DNA of 64,000 nucleotides from assembly GCA_033980235.1 (NCBI GenBank), contig CM067070.1, positions 6,105,544 through 6,169,543 of the forward strand, in the 5' to 3' direction. Below, piece by piece: positions 1-14,116 of the stretch (position 1 is its first letter; every line of letters starts with the position of its first letter). A program made the position numbers and the translations under genes. Below the pieces are notes generated by a model. The model was not told the DNA's origin and searched no databases. It saw only the letters and a program-made list of their open reading frames with translations. This stretch comes from Diadema setosum. Taxonomy: Eukaryota > Echinodermata > Echinoidea > Diadematoida > Diadematidae.

Positions 1-568
1 TGTACATTGATTCCATCACCGAAGTGTATTGTATTACCAAATTTGCAAATAATTACCTTAAAAACTATGCAGAAGAAAGTCACAAGTAGGCTTGACATAA
101 GGCTACCTCCCTGATGGTTGAAGCGAGTCTCCTTGTCAATTTAGAAATCTCAGACAAGAACCAATTTACATACTTTCAAACGGCTGTACGTTACATCGAC
201 CTGAGATAACCTAATGCCAAACTTTTTACATCGAGACGGAAACGTATGACCCGCGGCCACAGACTTCAAACAAGTTTAACGAACTACACAGCTGTTTGTC
301 CCGATTTCTCAATAGTTGGCCCAACCATCATCAATCAGAGTTTGCGGAAAAGGGTGATTCTACTAAATGGTTAAATTAACTCCTTGATTCTACAATTTAA
401 TGCGTGATAACGTTTGATTGTGATTGCGTCTGCGTGGGCGTGGCCGTGTGTTGGTGCGTGTTTCTTGAGGTTGCACCTCTTTACAGAATTTAACCCCCTT
501 CTGGATTAAGGTCGTGGACGCAGTGGAGGGGTGGGGGATTTATAGTTGAAGTCACCACGGCCTCACCC

Positions 569-657
569 TTAACCCGTTGAGGACGAGTCACGAGTATAAT
601 CGGGCAAGTGTCTATGAGAAATGCGTGTTGTAGCAAAATCAGCCCGTCAACGGGCTA
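569..657. mobile_element. Family B ~90-bp foldback, copy B1
   Basis: Ends TTAACCCGTTGAGGACGAG and GTCAACGGGCTAA. Internal landmarks shared by the family are GAGTATA..CGGGCAAG, TCTATG and TTGTAGCAAAATCA. No coding capacity. Confidence 0.75.
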
Positions 658-716
658 ACTTTGCGTTCTTGTTATTGTAACAATTAATACTTGTGATGCC
701 ACTGATAATGATAATA

Positions 717-789
717 ATGCTAATGGTGATGATGATCATAATGATAATGATAATAATGATGATGATAATAATAATAATAATAATAATGG
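717..789. repeat. GAT/AAT microsatellite
   Basis: Imperfect run of GAT, AAT and ATG triplets. Confidence 0.85.
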
Positions 790-1011
790 TAATAATAACA
801 ACTATTAATAGTAGTTGTAAAAGTAGTCAGTGTCGGATCCAAGGCGATCCAGGGCGCTCCCCCCCCCCCTTATTTTTTGTTAAAACTAAATAAATTTAAA
901 AAAAATGTAGAAAGGGGGCGTGCACCCCCCCCCCCCTACCTCTTTGCGGAATTCCTGGATCCGCCCCTACCGGTTGAAGTACATGTAGTAGTGTTTTAGT
1001 AGTAGTAGTAG

Positions 1012-1140
1012 TAGTAATAATAATAATACAATACATTTATAAGGCGCTTAATACAAATGTTTCTAAGCGCACAGTTTACCGGAAAAAATAATATTTAGAC
1101 CAAAATAATACAAAAATACAAAAAATAGATACAGTGTATA
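1012..1140. repeat. Repeat T, copy T1
   Basis: AATAATAATACAATACATTT then ATAAGGCGCTTAATACAAAT and TTTCTAAGCGCAC, ending GACCAAAATAATAC. Aligns with 28300-28440. The GCGCTT..AAGCGC hairpin next to an AAT run resembles LINE or SINE tails. Confidence 0.5.
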
Positions 1141-1642
1141 AATGCAATAAGTACTGAAAATCAAAATCAGTGTGCACCTCCATCGACCGATCCACAACTT
1201 GACCATTCCAAAGGACTATCTACTAAAAATATTTAACTCCCAGTATTTAAACTGTTGAGAATGATAAGGGCGTTAAGTTACCACAAAACCACTTAACGCC
1301 CTTCTCATTCTCAACAGACGTATTATAGACAACCATATCATTTTGTATAGACAACTATTTCTGAGGTTATCATCCTCGTCAATCGTTATGGCGATGTTCT
1401 CCTTTATTTCTGTTATATTTAGAGTTGTTTATTTTGTCGTTTAAATACCATGTAGATGTGATTGTTAAATTTGCTTGTGTATGAAATAATAACTGCTTGC
1501 CTTCATTTCGTATTATCACGGAATAATGTCGTACTTCAGGGGCCGCCGCTCTGTTTTAAATAGTGTGTGTGTGTGGGGGGGGGGGGGGTGGGGGTGGGGG
1601 ACAATTCAAATTTCTGGTACCACTTCCAGGTTTAATCATCTG

Positions 1643-1672
1643 TCAAGCAAGCAAGCAAGCAAGCAAGCAAGC
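1643..1672. repeat. CAAG microsatellite
   Basis: About seven perfect CAAG units. Confidence 0.9.
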
Positions 1673-1840
1673 CAGGGAGAAAATGGCCTTTAATGCGTGC
1701 CCGGCCCTGTACTTCAATTAATCACTCATCTGTTTCAATAATATTGTTTGATAGGAAAATAATATACTCAGTTAGTTTGTTTAACTGACTGTGTGTGTTA
1801 CATTCATGTACGATAAAGAAATGCAGGAATAAAATCGATC

Positions 1841-1842
1841 AG

Positions 1843-1889
<47 letters not shown>
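1841..1889. repeat. AATC microsatellite
   Basis: About twelve perfect AATC units. Confidence 0.9.
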
Positions 1890-1891
<2 letters not shown>

Positions 1892-2932
1892 ATTTATCAT
1901 GCAACATTGTATCAGCGTCCTTTCCAAGTGCCTTATACATGTATCTGATGCGTGTAGCCTTCAACTCAATTTGAATCAAAAAATCCCAATTACATGTCAC
2001 TTAAGACATTATACAAAAGAAAGGGTGAAAAATAAAGATACTAGTCTTAAGATTAATATGTGAATTATCAACATGGATATAAGGGTCCAAATCTTCGTGG
2101 TTTGGTCTTTGATATATCATCTTCATATTATATCTCGTCTGGACTGTTCATGTCATTAGGCTTTTACCAGCCGTTGTCTTGAAGGGGAATGTTTTGTTGC
2201 TGATGGTGGTAGCTCTGACAATGTTGTTGTGTTGTTTTTGTTCTGTTGTCATTGCCATAGTTTGTTTTGTTGTTGCTGTTGTTTTGCATGGAATCTTGTC
2301 GTTGGTGCCGTTGTTATTTTCTTTAAATTATCTTTACTCTCTCACTTTTTTCTTCTCTCTGTCTCTATCTCTCCAAGAATGGGTCTTGTGCATCATTTCA
2401 AAACGTTGAGTGTTACCATTTCCAGATGAAACAAAAACCCAGCATTAGTGCTTTAAAATAGTTCTTAATTGTGAGTTAGGGATAGAAACAACCGCTGTAA
2501 ACATTTGAATCTATATAATCGATGTTAAGTATTGTTGGATACACAAAGTGTGAAAAATAGTAATGAAAAAAATATTAAAAACGTTTCTAGACTAAACCAT
2601 CTATGCAGTTATGATTTATTGTGTAAAAGTACTGATATATCCTTATATTTTAGGTTTTATTGCAAACATTTTGTATTGTAGGATGTGTTGTGATACAACA
2701 GACCTACACATATGCATCAAATGTGATATCTTATTTTTCTTTTTAAATCACTGCTTCCAAAGGTAAACGGGATCTTTAAGTGATTCCAACCGAAAAGTCA
2801 CAGATGTTTATAACCATCGATGACAAATCTCTACATTTCGCCGAAGTCCATGACCGCACGGTATGTTATGTTTGGAGAGTGAGGGCAGCGAACTTGCAAG
2901 TAGGATCCGACAGAAGTGGACGGGGATCATAT

Positions 2933-3217
2933 TTAAAGGGATAACATAGTTTTGATTGAGGTCGGGCTTCAGGTTTCCAGCATATTTATTTGTAAAATAA
3001 AGCGAAACATCTTATGAAATGTGAAAGAGCTTTAATTCTAGGAAGGATTCAGAGTTTATTTGATGAAAATAGTGGTTTTGAAATCGCAAACAAAGAGATC
3101 CTAATAAAAGGTGGGACCCACCTTTTATCATGATCGCTTTGTTTTACTTTGGTTTTCGATATCTCGGTCATTCCAAGACCGATTCCAAGACCGAGGGAGA
3201 GAGTGATTGGCCCTTAA
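2933..3217. mobile_element. Family A foldback, diverged or shortened copy A7
   Basis: Begins TTAAAGGGATAACATAG and ends CCCTTAA. Internally it keeps the GAAACATCTTATGAAATGTG block and the hairpin around a GGTGGGACCCACC core that other family A copies show. At about 285 bp it is shorter than the ~390-bp copies. Confidence 0.6.
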
Positions 3218-3734
3218 AATGTGTTTAGAATATAGGTCTAGGCGTGAAATATAAATAAACATAAATAACTACAATCTCTCAATATTTATACAAAAGAAAA
3301 TCTAATCTAATTCATTACAATTATATTGATTCATTTTTTTTTTCATTTCTTTTAAAGGGAGTCAGGAAGTTCTTTTATCAGTTTGAGGGAATTCAGTTCA
3401 GGTCCGTAATGTCTGAAAGTTTCATGTGCTAATATATACTAGGATTATTATTTTATTACTTTGTATGGAAATAAAACTATTTTGAATTGAATTGAAATTA
3501 AATTGAATTGATATTACTAAATACATGTAATTGTTACTTGATATTATGCTAAAGCCAATGCATGAAAGAGACACTTTATTTACGTGTTGGTCCCGTAGCA
3601 GATGCCTGCCTATTGCAATAAGTTACAGAAATTGTACATTATTCTTTTTGATCTAAGGGAGATTATCAATGGTAATATTTTGCCGCAAAATTTACATTTT
3701 TTTTAAAGAGTAGTAAGAAAATTCATACAATAAG

Positions 3735-4136
3735 TTAAAGGGACTGTACAGTACTGGTTGAGGTGGGAATTCATGTTTTGAACATTCCAAAGTGAGATAA
3801 TGAAAAGCCTCTTATGAAATATGAAAGAGCATGTAATTTTAAGAAGGATTCAACGTTTATTTGATGAAAATTGGTTTTCAAATGGCTGAGATATCAAAAA
3901 AAAAAACTGCTAATAATAAAAGGCGACATGCCACAACTTTATTAGGATCTCTTTGGTTCACTTTTTTTTTTTTTTTTGGATATCTCGGCCATTTCAAAAC
4001 CGATTTTCATCGAATAAACTTTTGATACCCCTTAGAACTGCATGCTCTTTGACATCTCATAGAGTGGTTTCTAAATATCTCGCAAAACGTTAAAAGCTAA
4101 ATCCTCACCTCGACCAGAACTGTATACACCCTTTAA
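3735..4136. mobile_element. Family A foldback MITE, copy A1
   Basis: Flanked by TTAA on both sides with termini AGGG and CCCT. The two halves are inverted copies: the left half reads GACTGTACAGTACTGGTTGAGG, the right half ends CCTCGACCAGAACTGTATACA. It has no coding capacity. A TTAA target with short terminal repeats is what piggyBac-type non-autonomous elements show; that class is inference. Confidence 0.8.
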
Positions 4137-5643
4137 ACCTCATGTGAAAAGGTTTGTTATTCCGATGGTTCATTAATCCGAAAATGAAAAAAAGAAAGAA
4201 AACAACAACAACAACAAAAGAACGGTGCGTATACTAATGACACTTCGTAATAACATACCTTATTTCACTTTCTGAATGACAAACGTTTGTGATAACGAAC
4301 TGTAACCAGCTGCTTTACACTTCAAGGTCAGCTTGGTGATGTGAGGTCACCTCCTCGGTCAACTTTTACATGATTTGGAACCGTCCATCTATCCGTCATA
4401 ATTCAGGAACGTTGACACATGTCGTTCATAAATTCAGAAGGATTGCGGCTGCTTTACCGTTGGGTGACCTAAACCAATATAAGCGAGACAGACGGCCTAG
4501 TTTCGTTTCGTTTCGTTTTGTTTTATTTTATTTTTTGTGTGTTTTTTTTTTTAATTTCCCCTCTTGTTCCAGCAAACTGTTTGGTCCCAGACGGACAGTA
4601 AAGCTGCGAAAATTTGACAAAAACTATTACAGTATAAATGATTTGCGCACTCTCTGGGGACGTGCTGCTTATAATATTTTCTTTGCAAAGACACTCAGTT
4701 CGTTTCGCTATATTTTTTTTTCTCCGTTTCTGGTGAAGTGGCATGCCTATCTTGCTTTGTTCGCCTTCCTTATTTCTCCTTCTAGCTATTCTTTTTTTTT
4801 TTTGGGGGGGGGGAGGAGACGGTGATGAATGGTTGAATTGGGGATGGGTTCGTTTGTTTTATTGTTTGTTTGTGTGTGTGTGTCAACTCCCCTCCTTTTA
4901 AGTTTTTTTTTTTTGTGTGTGTGTGAGTCTTTAATTTCATTTTCTTTCGGCTTTCTCATAGCATATAAAGTTTCCATGTGCACGATTAGACACTAAATTC
5001 TTTTTCTTTCCAATTTAGAGTTTATCAAAACAGAATATAATATGGCAGCCACATCAAATCATTCCAACAATAAATTCATAGTCAGTGGTAGTAGGACTAC
5101 AGTCATGTAGTATATAGCGATACCAGTAAAAATACACTAAAGTTGAGATTTATAACTCTCTCGATCGGACGGTGTGGCCATGGAATTCGAATTTTTCACC
5201 GATCGAATTAAAGCTCTGTGGTTGACCTGATTTGAAGGGTTTTTTTTCCGTTCTTTTTTAATGAACAACAGTGTTGGATAAAGTATTTTGGCAAGGGCTT
5301 ACATACGAGCTGATATCAATTCCAATGTCTGTGGATAGTGATATCACAATGCTTTACAATATTGTTTATTTTTTATTTTTGCAGTATTTGTTTGTGCATT
5401 TATTTGAACACCATTGTGTAGCTCAAAAGTCTTCAAAATAGAAAAAAAAAAGAATAATAATCTCGTCATACAGTGCCTGTAATGACAATTACATAATTAG
5501 TGCAAATTAATGAAATTCTTGCGCCGAGTTGTTTTAATGCAACTGAGTTGCCTCGATATAGAGCAGTTTGTCAATCATTTGCAGTGATAGGTTTGTGCTT
5601 AGGAAAAAAAAAAAGGAAAGGCCACACACATAAAAATACCAAC

Positions 5644-6037
5644 TTAAAGGGACTGTACAGTACTGGTTGAGGTGGGGATTCATGTTTGGAACATTCCTAA
5701 GGGAGATAATGAAAAGCCTCTTATGAAATATGAAAGAGCATGTAATTTTAAGAAGGATTCAACATTTATTTGATGAAAATTGGTTTTCAAATGGCTGAGA
5801 TATCCAAAAAAGTGCTAATAATAAAAGGCGACATGCCACAACTTTATTAGGATCTCTTTGTTTCACCTTGTTTTTGGATATCTCAGCCATTTCAAAACCG
5901 ATTTTCATCGAATAAATTTTTGATACCCCTTAGAACTGGATGCTCTTTGACATGTCATAGAATAGTTTCTGAATAAGATCTCGCAAAACGTTAAAAGCTA
6001 AATCCTCACCTCGACCAGAACTGTACACATCCTTTAA
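5644..6037. mobile_element. Family A foldback MITE, copy A2
   Basis: Nearly the same sequence as the copy at 3735, same orientation, TTAA at both ends, about 394 bp. The centre AAAAGGCGACATGCCACAAC marks the hairpin turn. Confidence 0.82.
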
Positions 6038-6844
6038 ATAGAAGCCACATTAAGAAACCTAAATGCCAACCTACGGAACATACACAAACAACATACACAT
6101 ACGACTCAGCAGGAATTCCAAGTAGACACCTACAGCTAGGAATGTGGTTTGATTTCTCACCGCAAGCAGTCTTGTACTCGTCACTAATGATAAGAGTTTA
6201 AAACAATGTGATATAAATAAAGATAAGATCTTAATTCGCCGTTTCGCCTTTCCTCATGAAAAAGAGAACAAGGTCAAGATCAGCAGGTTCTTTGATTTGT
6301 TTTGTTTTTGCTTTTTAAGCTGTCTTCGGATATAAGTGACTCAATTATATGACGTTATTCCCTTGTGAGCAGTTACCCGCGAGAAATGACACCGGAAGCG
6401 GGACTCCCGCCAAAAATCGCGGCTGATCGTCTGCTGGGAGCTATAAGAATACCTGGAGGGACTTAAAGAGAAGCCCGATACCATCATTGAAGTCGATAAG
6501 CAGAGTAAAAATCAAGCAAGTAGAACAAAAATATAATGAACAGCTGCATCGGATCCCAGCCTAGGATAGTTATAAAAAGTTGTAGAGTAGTTTGAGATTT
6601 CGCGTATTCTCTTAAAATCGTGATGCTAGCCACAGCCGAAAGTAGACTGGTGAGGCTGTAAAATTAGCAGCTTACTATTCTCCCACTGAATTGTGTAATA
6701 CATAAAATACGCACATACATAAATGCACCGCTATATGACACAATTATGAAATACGACGAAATATAATTTGATGATTATGATTAAATAAATGATGTATGAT
6801 ACAATGTATAGCATTCTGTAATGTAATACAACACAATGTACATA

Positions 6845-6906
6845 ATATCATATCATATCATATCATATCATATCATATCATATCATATCATATATATCAT
6901 ATCATG
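6845..6906. repeat. ATATC pentanucleotide repeat
   Basis: About ten ATATC units with one disruption (TATATATC). Confidence 0.9.
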
Positions 6907-7477
6907 TACGATATAGCATATGACATGGTTATAATCATTATATGACAATATCATTATATTACGTTGTTAAAGTAAAAGTGTAATAATAATCTTAAAAAAA
7001 TGAACTGTGGCATCAAATCATACGAGCCTCCTCAGTAGTAAGTGTCATGATTTTTGTCCAATATAGGGACCGCATAAGGTATCCCATTTAACTTGATCCC
7101 AACGATGTAACGACATTGTGTTTGATTTATTTATTTTTATTGAGGAACGTTGAAGATTGGTGAGGATGTCGATTGGACATTATCCTCTCCTCTAATTTGC
7201 AAATAAATTGTGACCATTTAAACAGTGTCCTGAAATCATTCAAAACTATTAATCTAAAAGTTTTATTTTGAGTACGATTTCGTGATAGTTTTTTGTTTTG
7301 TTTAAGTGTAGCCCTTGATTATTATTATGAAACCGATTTACAAAGAGTCCTTGCCTATCAAGAACACCACAAGATAAATACAAAATTATACATATAAAAA
7401 AACAAGTAAATAATGATCCATGATTACAAATTACTATTCTGTTTTTTACGTTCTCCGGCTTGAACATAACTCCTCGC

Positions 7478-7720
7478 GTAAGTTAAAGGGGTATTCGAGA
7501 CGATTTTCAAAATTTCACATCATGTACTACGTAAATCGACAGCTCTATGTAAAAATTTTGTGGAATTATTGTGGTTCTAGAGCAGAGAAATGATAGTCTG
7601 AAAAATCTTAAACAAATTACACCGAACAGTGATGACATAGGAGCCTCATATCTTTCAGAAATGTAGCAGTGTAATTCCATTACAATACCACTGGCTTAAC
7701 AAGTTCACCTGTGTAGAATG
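7478..7720. other. Repeat-like single-copy stretch
   Basis: TTAAAGGGGTATTCGAGACG begins like a family A terminus, but the interior does not match. No second copy is in the window. Probably the edge of another dispersed repeat. Confidence 0.3.
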
Positions 7721-8572
7721 TATGCATGCCATCTTCTTTTTTTCTGCTTCCTTCAGCCCCAACGCATGCATTCTGAGGCTGCCATGTCATCATCCTTGTT
7801 CATTGCAATTTTTCAAGTTCATAAAATTCTTCCGTCAAGATGTTTACATTGCAACTCATTGACAAATTGCCCTACCTTGACGTAAATAAGCACTGAATTT
7901 ATCAGTGTTTTGGTAGTAGCAAAATTTAGTATAGCATTGCAATTTGTTGTAAAATCTAAAAACGTTCTTATTCCTCAACCCAATCACTGTAAATTCTGAA
8001 ACTGTGTACTCTGGAACAGTATAACTAATTTATAGTTGTTCAAATGCAAAAGTCTGAAAATCATCCTTTCCTTTAACACAATCATGTACTTTCACCTGTT
8101 CATGTCAGACTGTACCAATGATGCACTGTCTGTTTTTCTCGGCCAATAGCTCAATGACCTAGATTTTTCTCTCTCCCTCTCATCCCCGCTCTACTGTGGG
8201 AGCGTGGGTGCATCGCCTTCGGGTTACATGGATAGGTTAAAACACACTTTGACTGAGAACGGGGGACTCCCTCTCGTCATTTCCATGACAACACAACTGG
8301 GGGCGGGAACCTGCTAGAAGAACTGGCTCTTTCAAAAGTTTGGATTCAAGATAGATGCACCCCGATTGCCCGTTTCCCGAACGTGTGTGGGTTTGCGTAT
8401 GTTTAATATCACATAATTATGTTAATTTATTTCGATGTATCTCCAATACAAACCCTTACACATTGCTTTCTCGCATACCTTTTAGTTCCATTCATTCTCG
8501 GTACATTTTTTCCCCTTGTAATTCTCCAGCCTTCTACGTCACTCTTTACGTACGTGTACATTGTGGATTTTC

Positions 8573-8665
8573 TTAATTCGTTGAGGACGGTCTAATTTTG
8601 CTACAAAACTCATTTCTCATAGGCACCTGCCCGATTATACTCGGGACTCATCCTCAACGGGTTAA
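8573..8665. mobile_element. Family B foldback, copy B2
   Basis: Reverse orientation to B1: GATTTTGCTACA precedes CCCGATTATACTCGGGACTC and it ends CTCAACGGGTTAA. Confidence 0.78.
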
Positions 8666-8667
8666 AG

Positions 8668-9140
8668 ATATATGACCATCAAGCTCAAAACCCATAAAAA
8701 GTCGCAGATAAGTCTTTTCTGTGTTGGACCAAAACATGTCCTCTCGGTTGACCGACTCGATTTCTTTTAAGTTTTGGGGGAGCTAGTAATCTTTTCTCGG
8801 CCTACTGTCAAAATTTGGCAGTTTAAAAAAGAAAGTAAAATCGAAATATTAGCAGTTTTCTGAATTACGTTTTTTTTTTTCGCTGCTTTCACTGGGAAAT
8901 AAAGTAGCTGTATTACACTGATAATTCTGTACACCACCTCTGAGTGGCCCTAATATTTAAGCCTTTTTTTTTTTCTCCCTTTTCTATAAAACTGCCCCTC
9001 TTAACTCTCTAACATTTACATCACTTTTAGAACAGGACGGTTAGGATGGTCCAATTAAACAAGTTATACATCATTTAAAAGCTTAGAGCTTACATTTTAT
9101 AATACTATAGTATCTATGTAGAAAAGTGGAAATTCATTTC
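8668..9140. repeat. Family F repeat, copy F1
   Basis: Shares ATATGACC..GCTCAAAACCCA, GTCGCAG, TATTAGCAGTTTTCTG, CTCCCTTTTCTATAAAACTG, GGTTAGGATGGT and GTAGAAAAGTGGAA blocks, in order, with 20898-21370. The GACC..CTCAAAAC..AAAGTCGC start also resembles family P termini. Confidence 0.65.
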
Positions 9141-9817
9141 GGCCTACTTTTTGTTGGTGTTGAGCTGGGCTGTCACTTCTTATCTTCTGGGACAAACATA
9201 AAGAAGGAAACTTATTTCCGTACAAATAAGAACTACCCCCCCCCCCCCCTCTGTTTATCCCCACCCCCTTCCCAAAATGACTTTCATAACGTCGTCCAAA
9301 CAACAGAACCTCATCAGTTTAAACTATTAGTTGTGGGAGCAAAATCAAACAACTCATAAACCTTGTAATTCCACAACACAGTATGAAGAGCACCAGGCGA
9401 AAATCATCGTTTTCTGTTTGAGAATACAATAGAATCATGCTTTATTCATTTTTAATCTGGGTACATGGGCAACAAAGAAAGACGAAAATGAAGCGTACAC
9501 ATACACGGTATACTCGAACATATGGAGATAAGGAGAGAAGACGCAATTTGGCAAGTCGCAGTACAATCAATACACTCACAGTCATAATCATCATCGTCAA
9601 AATTACCATATGGATTATCGGGAAAGTATTCATCGAGAAGAGCCGTGTTTTGAACACGAGTGAAAGGAACTTTTAGGTATATCAAGAAGTGCTCAGTTCG
9701 AACCACGGCGCGGCGTCTGTTCTCGTTCGGCAGTTTCGTATAAGCCAAACGAGCCAGTCTTAACTTAACAAAGGAGGTGTTTATTTGCTGATTTTGTATT
9801 ATTATCATCATCAGTCT

Positions 9818-9829
9818 CATTATTATTAC

Positions 9830-9898
<69 letters not shown>

Positions 9899-9913
9899 CA
9901 TTATTATTTTCAT
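9818..9913. repeat. ATT microsatellite
   Basis: About thirty ATT units. It generates spurious open frames of poly-Tyr or poly-Ile on both strands. Confidence 0.92.
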
Positions 9914-11283
9914 TATGTGGTTGCTGTTGTTGCTGTTTTATTCACATTTGGTACTCGCCAAATTCTTTAATGACAACTGGTGTAGTTCGTTACTGTATCA
10001 TTGCGTAGTACATGTAGGTACAAATGAGAAAAGATGACCTGTAACCAGGTCAGAAAGGATGGCTGTGAGTAGCCACGTGCACAAGTATTTCTTTGCCGAT
10101 ATTATAGACCATTACTGAACGTCAGTTCCACTGACCAGTTTTTAGTTACTTGCACTGGTCATTTAAACCTGGAAGTAGAAGACGAGCATAAAATGGACAA
10201 TCCGTGTATTCTGTGAGCTACGAGCGAAATCCGAGTTAATATCTCGATTGGGCACAGTTCAAAATAAAGACAAACGCAGTAAAGTTTTTCTTCGACTTTT
10301 CATAGCCGATTTTCCCACTTATGCGAGGTCGATTTCGGCGACGTTGACTGTTTACACAAGAGCAAATATTCACACCGGTTCTGCGTCACTGTTTTATAAA
10401 ACAAATACTTCACAACTGCAGTTTCCGGTTAAAAGGGAACAGCCACATCTGTAACTTTAAGAAGGCATAAAACATGACTGAAAGCCCACACTGAAGTGCA
10501 TTAGGAGTATAATAGCAAATTATTTGATATCTAGAGTCTCCACTGTCACAGCTATTCCAAATGCAGTACCAGAAATAATAAAGAAGGGCTATCCTCACAA
10601 TACAATCACCAGTAATTCAATTTCTTAAATTCGGATTTGTAAAAGTCGCACTTCATACTGTCGATGAATTATACTCCATTTCAGTTCATATCGGCAGGAA
10701 AACATGATAACGTTTACAAGAGGTATTGGGGCTACATTTTGGCGAAGCCTCAAGAAATAATCTGTTCGTCGAACCGACGTGCATCTCAGGAAAGGCTGCC
10801 TAGTTAATTGCTATGGACAATTCAGCAACTCAGGATGGGCTCAGTTCGTCAAATGATCTAACTTGCTAAAGCAGAATATCAACAGCACAGCATGAGCCAT
10901 ATCTACCTTAATATCAAAAATATGCTCACCGGCGCCTTTTCACAGCAAAATATCGCCAATCAAATGACACAGGAAGCTACATACAAACGGTAAAACAGTC
11001 ATAGCCTTTGTTTACAGAGGTGTTGACACTTTGGTTCACACGCCCTACTCTATTCATTTTCTCTTTTTTTTTTTCTCTCTCTCTTTTTTTTGTGGGGGGT
11101 GGGGGAGTTATTTTATTTGAATCATTCGGAAATTCGTGCGTAACGTCGCCACTTGATATTACCGGGCTCTGAGAGTGCACTGCACAGTGGACTAGAGGTT
11201 TAATAATCCTTTCCTCTTCAGGACTCTGAAATTTCCATAGACTTTGTGGGAAAAAAATCCATGAGATTCCCATACACAATGAG

Positions 11284-11678
11284 TTAAAGGGATGGTACAG
11301 TATTGGTGGAGATGAGAATTGGGCTTTTAACTTTTTGCGAGATACCAAGAAAACACTTATGATATACACATGGAGTACAGTGCATACCATTTTAAGAGGA
11401 ATTCAAAGTTTATTTGATGAAAATCGGGTTTGGAATGACTGAAACATCCAAAAACAAAGTAAAACAAAGGGATCGTAATAAAGTGTGGGTCCCACACTTT
11501 ATTGGACTTGCTCTTTTTTGGATATCTAAGCCATTTCAAAACCAATTTTCATGAAATAAATGTTGAATTCCTCATATTACAAGCTCTTTCCTATTTCATA
11601 AGAGGTTTCTCATTATCTCACCAAAAAATGTTAGAAACCTGAAATTAGGTCTCAAACAAAACTATACGATCCCTTTAA
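11284..11678. mobile_element. Family A foldback MITE, copy A5 (second subfamily)
   Basis: TTAA-bounded, 395 bp. Left end AGGGATGGTACAGTATTGG, right end ACTATACGATCCCT. The internal blocks align with A1-A3 (TCAAAGTTTATTTGATGAAAA and its inverted partner), but the ends differ consistently from the AGGGACTGTACAG subfamily. Confidence 0.8.
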
Positions 11679-12302
11679 ACTAGGCCCGTCATGATACCAA
11701 TAGCGAAGCACGTGAATAACTGACAGAAAGAGTTTTTACGGAGGAAGGGGGATGGTGAGAACAACAGGAGTGGAAAACCTCCCTCAACAGAACATTTACG
11801 CTATGTCTCATTTATAATAAAAAACCGTTACATACAGCAGCTCCTCATTCCATATAAGACTGTGCCCACACAACAGTCTTTCCACTGATTATCAGCATTC
11901 AAGTCACGATTAACAAGAAGCGAAAAAACAAAACAAAACAGAACAAAACATCAACAGCGTATACAACGCGTGGTACATGTATACTACAAGAATTCAGCAG
12001 GCACGATTCTGAAAGTGGTTTCAATTTGTTTAGACAATAAGAGAGAGAAAAAGAAATAAAAGACCTAACACCCAGAGCACCTGCCTGCCTTTTGAGCACC
12101 GAAGATACACAACTGCACGGAGCATGTACATTCTGAAATGTATGACGGACGACTTACGGGAATTATGTAGCTTAATTAAAGTAGTGACATGAAGCTAATT
12201 AGAGAAGAGGGCGTCCTTTGCATTGTGAGTTTTACAGCATAAACGCCACAAGTAAAACCATCCATGTTTCGTGTGTATTGACACCACCAACATTACACCA
12301 TC

Positions 12303-12592
12303 TTAAGGCCACCGCACACTACACGACTTTGCCATGATTTACCGGTCATACGACCAAAGGGAAGAGTGATGTCACCAGCCTTGCCAGTTTCCAGTCATGT
12401 GACTGACAGTCGTAGAGATTTGACAAAATGTCAGATTTTCACAACTGGTCGTGGGCTTTCAGCCAATCACGCTGTGTAAAGCCAGAACGGTCGTAACCCG
12501 GTGTCGAGTCGTGCGACGTGTCGCATATGACCCGGCTTGCCCCGAGAGTCGTATGACTGGTCTGATCGTATAGTGTGCGGGGGGCTTTTGAA
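12303..12592. mobile_element. Foldback element J (CGCACACTA ends)
   Basis: Left TTAAGGCCACCGCACACTAC, right ATAGTGTGCGGGGGGC. The interior is rich in GTCGT/ACGAC words (for example AGTCGTGCGACGTGTCGC) that fold back on each other. 290 bp, CpG-rich against AT-rich surroundings, non-coding. Confidence 0.6.
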
Positions 12593-14116
12593 TAGGACCA
12601 CAGACTTACCAATACGTAACAAACAGGTTCATATTACCATGATCATGTATAAATAAAAGAAAATCGTAATACTTTTTTTTTCATATTTACAGTTTCACCT
12701 TCCAAGAAGTCCATTAAAAATAGAAAATTATACAAGATATTCTGTCAGTAGTTTACAGTCAGTTCTTTCTCGTGTATATACACATATAAAGGTATAATTA
12801 AAACATGAACAACGTATACCGAAAACAAGGCAAACAGCTTCCCTCAATTACTCACAAGAGGTTCTGACCAGTTTTGATAAAATTTCATGAAAACGGAATA
12901 AAGTATACAACCAACTTTTGCTACATTTAGACGCGACTCCAGACATCACAAGACCCGACATATGTGTGTAGGGAGTGAGTCGAAAGCTAATCAGGCAAAG
13001 AGGAATTTTGGCAGGGAAATACAAGAAACATGAAACAAAACTTTGAGAGAAAATTGCCATCTTTCCAAAATCTGCCACTACGACCCTCTTGGCAAAATTA
13101 GAAATTAAAGAAGAAAACGTGTGACAAAGATCGGACTATGTGAACAAACAAATGAAACAAAACATGTGAAGAGTTTGTTCGCAAATGTCCATTTTTGAAG
13201 ATTTTGAAGTACGGTCTCTGTCAGAAAGTACAAAATAATACCTTTTTAATAAATGATATATTGGTCACTACATATAAAGGTACATTTTTGAAGTTATGGT
13301 CAAAAGAAGCAAAAATTTTCATATTATTCTCTTTATTTTTTTTTTTTTAACCTTTAATCGCAAATATCTCCATTTGGCAAATATGGACTTATCGGTTTTT
13401 GCGAACAAACTCTTCATGTCTAAACAAGTGTCATGTAGATTGATGGCCAGTCGGTTACAACAGAAAAAGGAAAGAAATAATTTTGTATGTCATACCGAAA
13501 TAATCTGCGTCTGTAAGAAGAAATCCTCTAATTTCATTTTTCACAAATATTTGGGCACAGGGTGTACTTATCCCTTGATGAGGACATACACAGTTGTATT
13601 TCTCTTATAATATACCATGAGCAGGTCTGAAGAAAAAATTTCTGGGGACAAAAATGAAAATTGGACCTGTGAATTTCTGTGAATAAACTGAATGAGCTGC
13701 TCAACTACTGTGTCACACAGTGTTGCCAATTTGCCGTCCTCTAAAACGTTAACACTTCATAATTTCCTTGTGAGTCTGATTTTTTTCCCCAAAATTGTCA
13801 CTGATCTATTTGTCTGATATTTCTGTTTTTACATAACAAAGCACCGTATCAAGGGGAAATTTCCCTTTTACAAGAAAGAAAAACACACTAAAGATAAACA
13901 TTTTTTAAAAAGGTCTAAAAAAATACAGCATACAGCACTGAACTACAGTCATGTGGTGTATGGGACTAAACAGGTTAAAACACAATATAGGGGCCTACAT
14001 CATATTCAATCATCTTTAAAAGAAAAGTGAACTTCACATTTTGCAGCTGAGTATGATCTACTGTCCAGCTACCATTCTTTTACTATCTCATCAAACCTAC
14101 ATATGGCTCCTTGGTT

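Noticed and set aside
4370..4825. 151-residue plus-strand frame
   Set aside because: Runs through T-rich and G-rich homopolymers, has no recognisable domain, and shows no codon bias.
9442..9970. Open frames of poly-Tyr/poly-Ile on both strands
   Set aside because: They are the ATT microsatellite read in different frames; the flanking residues show no family signature.
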